Shown here in pieces: positions 1-3,993 of a stretch of DNA of 5,708 nucleotides. The notes beneath the pieces were generated by a model, which was given only the letters and a program-made list of their open reading frames with translations, had not been told where the DNA came from and searched no databases. Made by a program: the position numbers and the translations under genes. Origin of the DNA: JANPCX01 sp031431125 (GTDB taxonomy: Bacteria; Pseudomonadota; Gammaproteobacteria; Burkholderiales; Burkholderiaceae_C); the NCBI GenBank assembly GCA_031431125.1, contig JANPCX010000048.1:1-5708 (forward strand), read 5' to 3'. Position 1 is the first letter of the stretch. Each line of letters begins with the position of its first letter.

Positions 1-30
1 AATTTGGCTCAGCGTTCGATCAAAGCGCGG

Positions 31-252
31 TTAAGCCTTCGAGATCGTATGACGCCAATGTGGAAAAACAGCCTCAACCTTGCCGAAATCGTGCGATGCC
101 AATTTGGGTGGCGATGCGATGGAAGCGAGGCGCGCAACACCGCCATACATGGGTTCGTAAAAGCGTTTGTAGATCAACTTTCCGGCGCGGCTGAAGTTGA
201 CGACCCAGTACCAGGTGCCTGATGTGGCTTGCAGGTGTTTGATGGCGTACAT
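31..252 (-). CDS. small hypothetical protein, possibly a degenerate or truncated gene (73 aa)
   Basis: The ORF starts at an ATG 15 nt after the stop of the larger minus-strand gene, so the two could be cotranscribed. No Shine-Dalgarno sequence is visible, and expression would depend on coupling. The first 37 residues look like real protein (MYAIKHLQATSGTWYWVVNF, then a basic and aromatic stretch ending in EPMYGG). I associate this style with small AP2-like DNA-binding proteins in Comamonadaceae, but this is recollection and not a search result. After about residue 38 the sequence becomes low in structure (VARLASIASPPKLASHDFGK) and does not continue as I would expect for that family, so a frameshift or truncation is possible. 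It has no signal peptide or membrane segment. Function is unknown. It could also be a fortuitous ORF downstream of its neighbour. Confidence 0.45.
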   Translation of the reverse strand: MYAIKHLQATSGTWYWVVNFSRAGKLIYKRFYEPMYGGVARLASIASPPKLASHDFGKVEAVFPHWRHTISKA

Positions 253-267
253 GGAGCCGGTTTGCTT

Positions 268-774
268 TTAGGCAGCGTTTGGCTGGCGTCTTGTGCCAGG
301 GCGCTGTGCCAATGCACGCGACCAAGTCTTGGTGGGCGAGGTGTCCAGCACCATGGACACCACCTGCACGTCAAAGCACTGATGAAACAGCTTCAATGTC
401 AATTCGCCAGGCCATTGATCCGAGTCTTCTTCCCACTGCTCAAGTTCGCGCTTGAAGAAGAACAAAAAATCGTCGTCCACTTGGGCGCGCACTTCCCGGT
501 GGCTGTAGGTGTCCTCATGCCGTTCCAGCAAATACGCTGTCGCGTCCTGGTTGAGTTCAATCAAGGTGGGCAGGCTTTGATGCTGCCCCGAGCTTTTGAG
601 TTGCCTGTGCACCCAACGCACAAAGGGCTCTTTGTAGTGCAGCACCACACAACTGCGGTCAATCATGTAGCGGTCGTACTCGGGCAGGTCGCCATCAAAA
701 GCAGCAGCACCCTCAAAGGACGGTACGTCGGAATTTGTTGGCCCACGACCAAAAAGTTGACGCAAAAAACCCAT
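268..774 (-). CDS. conserved hypothetical protein (168 aa)
   Basis: I cannot name a function. From about residue 37 (MIDRSCVVLHYKEPFVRWV) the protein resembles a soluble family that I recall as widespread conserved hypotheticals in gamma- and betaproteobacteria. Their shared pattern is DRS-x-VV, a K-x-PF-x-x-W motif (here K48, P50, F51, W54), a TL-x-EL segment near 70-74, an acidic YLL segment near 81, W114 and W121-P122, and a closing SMV-x-D (140-144). All of these are present in order, so the domain looks intact. The first 36 residues are an extension that starts MGFLRQLFGRG. I chose ATG 774 because that start is plausible, but a TTG at 828 and the family-like ATG at 666 are also in frame, and none has a good ribosome site. 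The last 24 residues are basic and probably disordered. No membrane segments are seen, so a cytosolic location is inferred. Confidence 0.8.
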   Translation of the reverse strand: MGFLRQLFGRGPTNSDVPSFEGAAAFDGDLPEYDRYMIDRSCVVLHYKEPFVRWVHRQLKSSGQHQSLPTLIELNQDATAYLLERHEDTYSHREVRAQVDDDFLFFFKRELEQWEEDSDQWPGELTLKLFHQCFDVQVVSMVLDTSPTKTWSRALAQRPGTRRQPNAA

Positions 775-839
775 GGGATTTGTGATCGGAGAAGGGTTGA
801 AGGATCGCCGCGAGACACATGGTGCCAAGCAACGCCAAA

Positions 840-860
840 ACGGCTGTGAATTTTAGCCGT
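840..860. promoter_or_regulatory. inverted repeat with a -10-like box upstream of the minus-strand gene
   Basis: ACGGCT (840-845) and AGCCGT (855-860) form a perfect 6-bp inverted repeat with a 9-nt spacer. Read on the minus strand, TAAAAT lies at 855-850 and matches the sigma-70 -10 consensus at 5 of 6 positions. No well-spaced -35 box is apparent. The position, about 75 nt upstream of ATG 774, would suit a promoter/operator for the minus-strand conserved hypothetical gene. This is an inference from pattern only. Confidence 0.3.
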
Positions 861-1000
861 GGGCGAGGTGTTTTTGAGCAAATCACCGCTCGTTATTTGG
901 TATCTAAAAATCAGCTCACACATCAGCGCGCACAACCGCTTACATCAACCGCAAAAACCACTCCCAGAATGCCGCGCACAAAACCAAAAGAGGAAGTGCA

Positions 1001-1996
1001 ATGGGTTGGGAGGATGCGGTGGTGGGGGTGGCGGCGCTGTGGCCGCTTGTTCAGTGGCGCACGGTTTGGATTGGGCTGTGGCTGCAATGGTTGTGGCGCG
1101 GGGTGCTCCGGTTTCATCAACCTCGGCTTGGGTTTCGTCGCAAGGCTTTGGCGCATGAAGCGGGAGAGCAAATCCAGCCCGCAGCACCTGACACCCCAGC
1201 CGCCAAGCTCTACCGCGTCAACCGCAAGCCCGAGTGGGCCATTGCCGAAGTGCTCAATATCAAAGCGCATATGCAAAAGCAAGGTTGCCGCAAAGTGGCA
1301 GACGCATTTAACCAAAAGCACGGCCCCACTTGGACAGTGAGCAAAAGCTTGGTGGCTGAAGTGGTGAAGCGCAATCAGTACGCCTTGTGGTGCTTGCACC
1401 GAGAGATCAAAAACAAGAAGCCAACGCCCTACGCCGTGAATGCGGTTTGGGCGATGGACTTGACGTTTCAAGTGGACGCCCAACATCAACAACAAACAGC
1501 GCTGGGCATCATTGACCATGGCTCAAGGGCCTTGCTGTGCTTGCAAACCATCGTCAACAAAAACAGCTGGACGCTGCTGGGCCAACTTTGTTTGGCTATT
1601 GGGCGTTATGGCAAACCGAAAGCAGTACGCACGGACAACGAACGGGTGTTCACAAGCGGTCTGTTCAAGCTTTTCTTCACGATGGCGGGCATCAAACACC
1701 AGCGCATTGCATTGCACTCGCCGTGGCAGAACGGGCGCATCGAACGGCTCTTCGGCACGCTCAAGCCGCTGCTCAAACAACTGGTGATTCCAAGTCAAGC
1801 CGCGCTGCAAATGGCGCTGGACGAATTCCGTTTGTTCTACAACCACTGCCGCACGCACCAAAACCTGGGTGGGCTCACGCCCGCGCAGGCGTGGAACAAA
1901 GTCACCTGGGCTGACTTGAAGCAAAACCCGCCGAAAGAAATCAGCCTGGTTCACGCGCTCGACGGCGCATGCGTCGGGTATCACATTCGGCGTTAG
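1001..1996 (+). CDS. DDE-type integrase/transposase, rve superfamily (331 aa)
   Basis: Predicted to cut and join DNA strands with an RNase H-fold integrase core. The catalytic triad is D153 (WAMDLTF), D212 (VRTDNERVF) and E248 (NGRIERLFGTLK), with exactly 35 residues between D212 and E248, the classic DD35E spacing. Flanking motifs SPWQNGR, YNHCRTHQNLGGLTPAQAW and the C-terminal GYHIRR are those of retroviral-type bacterial integrases. Residues of about 77-125 look like a helix-turn-helix DNA-binding region. The first 45 residues are unusual: seven Trp occur before residue 33 in a hydrophobic run, which I recall in an orphan integrase family of Burkholderiales. The ATG has a good ribosome site (AGGA at 991-994, 6 nt spacing). 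The gene appears complete. I found no accompanying second transposase gene, terminal inverted repeats or target duplication, so I do not assign an IS family or element ends. Confidence 0.9.
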   Translation: MGWEDAVVGVAALWPLVQWRTVWIGLWLQWLWRGVLRFHQPRLGFRRKALAHEAGEQIQPAAPDTPAAKLYRVNRKPEWAIAEVLNIKAHMQKQGCRKVADAFNQKHGPTWTVSKSLVAEVVKRNQYALWCLHREIKNKKPTPYAVNAVWAMDLTFQVDAQHQQQTALGIIDHGSRALLCLQTIVNKNSWTLLGQLCLAIGRYGKPKAVRTDNERVFTSGLFKLFFTMAGIKHQRIALHSPWQNGRIERLFGTLKPLLKQLVIPSQAALQMALDEFRLFYNHCRTHQNLGGLTPAQAWNKVTWADLKQNPPKEISLVHALDGACVGYHIRR

Positions 1997-2060
1997 CGGC
2001 AAGCCACCCAAGGCGAGCCACTGGCAGCCCAAAAGAACGCGCAAATTGTTAAAGAACGAA

Positions 2061-2234
2061 CTGTCCAGGAGGGACAGGGAGGCCACACGCCTCGGCGGCA
2101 GAAACTGCCTTAAAAACGATCACAGCGATCAAAGAAGTTCACCGAAAAACGTAAGAACCTCTGCTGATTACTAAGTATTGAGCCCGAATTTTTGAAAAAC
2201 GGGCTTGAAAAATAACGCCGAACTTCTCCTGGAC
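2061..2234. other. structured non-coding segment with tandem hairpins and a long-range closing helix
   Basis: This lies in the gene-free stretch after the integrase. Perfect hairpins occur one after another: CTGTCC/GGACAG (2061-2077, loop AGGAG), GAGGC/GCCTC (2079-2093, loop cacac), GGCAG/CTGCC (2097-2109, loop aaa), and AGCCCG/CGGGCT (2181-2205). In addition the 15-nt strand GAACTTCTCCTGGAC (2220-2234) is complementary to two separate upstream pieces: GTCCAGGAG (2063-2071) and AGAAGTTC (2133-2140), using a 2-nt shared boundary. The first of these pairings competes with the first hairpin. It could be a structured 3' UTR or small RNA, or the DNA end of the mobile element. I do not recognise a known RNA family. 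No promoter of its own is evident. Confidence 0.45.
2181..2205 (+). terminator. possible imperfect terminator hairpin after the integrase gene
   Basis: AGCCCG (2181-2186) pairs with CGGGCT (2200-2205). The interior TTTTT and AAAAA tracts can extend the stem past a small bulge. The sequence after the hairpin (tgaaaaataacg) has no T run, so as an intrinsic terminator on the plus strand it is weak. It sits about 185 nt past the integrase stop, so it may instead be only part of the larger structured segment. Confidence 0.3.
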
Positions 2235-2275
2235 GGTTGGACATGACAGCAATTCCTTAGTGAGCCGTGGGGGCT

Positions 2276-2289
2276 TTGTTTGCAAACAA
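2276..2289. repeat. perfect 14-bp palindrome, candidate protein-binding site
   Basis: TTGTTTGCAAACAA is a perfect 14-bp palindrome, upstream of the dyad cluster at 2291-2349 and about 95 nt before the start of the XRE regulator gene. Its base composition differs from the GC-rich surroundings. It may be a binding site for a dimeric regulator or part of the promoter region of the toxin-antitoxin operon. Function is inferred from position and symmetry alone. Confidence 0.4.
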
Positions 2290-2290
2290 T

Positions 2291-2349
2291 GGAGTAAAAA
2301 AATAACTCCGCATTAGCATACTCTAATGTAGAGTGCGGTCAAGCACTCC
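2291..2349. promoter_or_regulatory. multi-dyad operator/promoter region of the toxin-antitoxin operon
   Basis: Four overlapping or adjacent inverted repeats are visible: GGAGT/ACTCC (2291-2295 and 2305-2309), CATTAG/CTAATG (2311-2316 and 2323-2328), ACTCTA/TAGAGT (2320-2325 and 2329-2334) and GAGTGC/GCACTC (2331-2336 and 2343-2348). The half-site GAGT or its complement ACTC occurs five times in 58 bp. This directly precedes the XRE gene, whose ATG is at 2384, so autoregulation of the three-gene operon by the XRE protein and/or antitoxin is the likely role. I could not place -35 and -10 boxes with confidence. CATACT at 2317-2322 is a possible -10. Confidence 0.5.
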
Positions 2350-2383
2350 ATGAACTCCCCCACCCATTCCCGGGCCTATCCTG

Positions 2384-2785
2384 ATGAACACCACCACTGC
2401 TTCACCACTGACCGTGAACACCAAGGACGAAGTGTTTTTCAAGGAAATGGGGCTGCGCATCGCGCAGGCCCGCAAGGAGCGCAACATCACGCAGGTGCAG
2501 CTTTGCGCCAAGCTCGGGATTGCCCAGCAAACGCTGGCGCATTACGAAGGCGGGCGGTTGCGTTTGCCCTCTTCGCTGCTGGCCCCTTTGGCACATGAGC
2601 TGCAAGTCAGCGTGGAGTCGCTGCTGGGACAGGTGCCAGCCCCCAAGGCCAAGGCGGCTTCCAAGCGTGGCCCACCTTCGCAGTTGCAACAGCAGGTCAA
2701 CCTCATTGCCAAATTGCCACGCGCCAAGCAACGTTTTGTGATGGAGATGCTGGACACGGTGCTGGCGCAAGCCAGTAGTCGGTGA
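2384..2785 (+). CDS. XRE-family helix-turn-helix transcriptional regulator (133 aa)
   Basis: A small DNA-binding protein with one Cro/CI-type helix-turn-helix domain at about residues 22-82. The core is RIAQARKERNITQVQLCAKL followed by GIAQQTLAHYEGGR, in which the second part is the recognition helix and the EGGR turn is typical of XRE proteins. A linker rich in Ala, Lys and Pro (84-97) leads to a helical C-terminus (about 100-128) that may dimerise. It is the first gene of a plus-strand unit, with 40 nt to the antitoxin gene, so it is probably cotranscribed with both downstream genes and may repress the operon through the dyads at 2291-2349. No good ribosome site precedes ATG 2384. GTG 2414 and ATG 2447 are later in-frame options, but the last would remove most of the N-terminal arm, so the first ATG is kept. 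Confidence 0.85.
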   Translation: MNTTTASPLTVNTKDEVFFKEMGLRIAQARKERNITQVQLCAKLGIAQQTLAHYEGGRLRLPSSLLAPLAHELQVSVESLLGQVPAPKAKAASKRGPPSQLQQQVNLIAKLPRAKQRFVMEMLDTVLAQASSR

Positions 2786-2812
2786 GAGTAGCGGGTGAGT
2801 TCTGTAGTCAAC

Positions 2813-2817
2813 GGAGG
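2813..2817 (+). promoter_or_regulatory. ribosome binding site fixing the antitoxin start
   Basis: GGAGG lies 8 nt before ATG 2826, an ideal distance. An in-frame TTG at 2820 lies only 2 nt after the site, so this element favours ATG 2826 and a protein beginning MNAIVFEHVP. Confidence 0.75.
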
Positions 2818-2825
2818 TTTTGAAG

Positions 2826-3170
2826 ATGAATGCCATCGTGTTTGAACATGTCCCCGTGGCCGAGCTGCCGCTGGCTTGGCGTGAGAAGCTGACCAGCGCT
2901 CAGGTGACAGTACGCATTGAAGAGGAAGCGCCTGTTTCAGCGCAAGGTACTGAAGCGCCAACACAAGCAGCAGCCCAAGTGGCGGCTGCGTTTGCCAACG
3001 ATCCGCTGTTTGGCATGTGGCGCGACCGCGAGGACATGGCCGACGTGGCCGCTTATGTGCGGCGCATTCGTGAGCCACGTTTCACTGAGCCGCGTTTTAA
3101 CGGGGATGGCTCGCGCAATGAATTCCCCCAGCCCACCGCACCAGGCCCGGACGACAAGAATGCTGATTGA
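2826..3170 (+). CDS. VapB-like antitoxin of a type II toxin-antitoxin system (114 aa)
   Basis: Predicted labile partner that binds and inhibits the PIN-domain toxin encoded immediately downstream. The N-terminus (MNAIVFEHVPVAELPLAWRE, then a TVRIEEE strand at 28-34) is compact. It is followed by an Ala/Gln-rich linker (about 36-57) and a toxin-binding-type tail with the motif DPLFGMWRDRED (59-70) and the helix YVRRIREPRF (77-86). I recognise that DPLFG-x-W...YVR-x-x-R pattern from antitoxins paired with VapC toxins in proteobacteria. The last 28 residues are Pro-, Asn- and Asp-rich and likely disordered. The stop codon overlaps the toxin start by 11 nt, so translation of the two is coupled. 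I see no clear DNA-binding fold, which may be why a separate XRE gene precedes it. The subfamily is not certain. Confidence 0.8.
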   Translation: MNAIVFEHVPVAELPLAWREKLTSAQVTVRIEEEAPVSAQGTEAPTQAAAQVAAAFANDPLFGMWRDREDMADVAAYVRRIREPRFTEPRFNGDGSRNEFPQPTAPGPDDKNAD

Positions 3171-3537
3171 CTCGGATGTGCTGGTCTGGCTCACACGCGG
3201 CCACCTCAAGGCCGCGCAGCGGCTGCAAGAGATTCCCCAGTGGAAGATTTCTGTGGTGACTTACATCGAGCTGGCCCAGGGCTGCCGCGACAAGGCGGAG
3301 TTGGCCCGGCTCAAGAAGGGCCTGGCCGCGCACCAGGTGGAGGTGATTCAAATCACGCCGCCCATCTCGCAGCAAGCCGCCGCCTTGGTCGATCAGTTCG
3401 GCCTGTCGCACCACATGCGCCTGCCAGATGCGTTGATCGCCGCCACGGCTTTGGAACACCGCCTGCCACTCATCACCGCCAACGTGAAGCACTTTGGCGC
3501 AGTCTCGGGGCTCACGGTGGAGGTGTTCTCTCCTTGA
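3160..3537 (+). CDS. VapC-type PIN-domain ribonuclease toxin (125 aa)
   Basis: Predicted Mg2+-dependent ribonuclease that would inhibit translation when free of its antitoxin. The protein is one PIN domain of usual VapC length. Acidic active-site candidates are D4 and D6 (MLIDSDVLVWL), E37 (VVTYIELAQG) and D90 (RLPDALIAATAL). The final strand reads LPLITANVKHFGAV, so the fourth acidic position is occupied by N108 or H111, a variation common in the family. The ATG at 3160-3162 lies inside the antitoxin gene and gives an 11-nt overlap. No ribosome site of its own stands out, fitting translational coupling. A longer in-frame reading exists upstream, but it would run through the antitoxin gene and gives no PIN-like sequence, so the internal ATG is chosen. 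Targets such as initiator tRNA or rRNA are known for the family but cannot be read from sequence. Confidence 0.9.
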   Translation: MLIDSDVLVWLTRGHLKAAQRLQEIPQWKISVVTYIELAQGCRDKAELARLKKGLAAHQVEVIQITPPISQQAAALVDQFGLSHHMRLPDALIAATALEHRLPLITANVKHFGAVSGLTVEVFSP

Positions 3538-3558
3538 GCGTCTGCACCCTTTTTTTAA

Positions 3559-3993
3559 TCAATGATCTTCTTTGAGCAAGGCAATGTTCCATCGGTCAAT
3601 CTGCGGCTCGTATTGCGCTTCCCACACATAGGTCTGGCCCTGTAGACCCTGCTCGTAAGGGCTGGAATACGAGATGCAGAGCTTGCCGTCCTTGATGTAC
3701 GTATCTCTCAGGTTATTTGGCCAAGGTGGGAACCAGGTTCCGCCCCAGCCCAACTTAAAGATAGCCCACCAATGCTTACGCCAGTTGCGGGTGAGTCGAA
3801 CGGCTCGCCAAGTGCGACCGCCGTCTTGGCTGTGAAGCACGTGCAATCGCTCAGGATTGCCATCAGATTCTTGGCGTCGAAGAACTTCCACTCGCACTTC
3901 GTACATTTCGTTGGCATTCACCTGGTACCGCATTGGAGGCGGTTGAGTGAGCACCGTTCGCATGTCCAACTCTTCTTCACGTGGCTTTCTCAT
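3559..3993 (-). CDS. putative immunity protein or partner, coupled to the secreted toxin-like gene (144 aa)
   Basis: Function unknown. The ATG overlaps the TGA of the upstream large gene as ATGA (3990-3993), implying cotranscription and coupled translation. A small gene fused this way to the 3' end of a polymorphic toxin gene is the standard position of an immunity gene, so that role is inferred. The protein has no signal peptide or membrane helix and should be cytosolic unless exported. Residues 55-62 (SQDGGRTW) match the Asp-box S-x-D-x-G-x-T-W seen in beta-propeller proteins such as sialidases, here as a single copy. A Trp-rich segment follows (70-92, with W71, W75, W76, W83, W87 and W91), then GKLCISYS (103-110), YVWEAQYEP (122-130) and W135. 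The pattern suggests a small all-beta fold. It ends 21 nt from the convergent vapC stop. Confidence 0.75.
   Translation of the reverse strand: MRKPREEELDMRTVLTQPPPMRYQVNANEMYEVRVEVLRRQESDGNPERLHVLHSQDGGRTWRAVRLTRNWRKHWWAIFKLGWGGTWFPPWPNNLRDTYIKDGKLCISYSSPYEQGLQGQTYVWEAQYEPQIDRWNIALLKEDH

Noticed and set aside
23..32. AAGCGCGGTT shared with 5691-5700 as a possible direct repeat flanking the window
   Set aside because: A 10-mer match is expected by chance several times in a window of this size, and the flanks do not extend the match.
229..849. Plus-strand ORF of 206 codons opposite the conserved hypothetical gene
   Set aside because: It is the antisense of a minus-strand protein that has a consistent family-like pattern. 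The plus-strand product lacks recognisable motifs and has no ribosome site.
1990..2070. Possible integron attC-like site after the integrase
   Set aside because: No pair of RYYYAAC and GTTRRRY core sites with the expected spacing is present, and the recombinase is DDE-type, not a tyrosine integrase.
1523..2086. Minus-strand ORF of 187 codons across the integrase gene
   Set aside because: It opposes the DD35E catalytic region, whose motifs are unambiguous. The reverse reading has no recognisable features.
2350..2598. Plus-strand ORF starting at the ATG at 2350 as a leader peptide or separate gene
   Set aside because: It overlaps the XRE gene in another frame, starts inside an operator dyad and has no ribosome site. 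The XRE frame is clearly the coding one.
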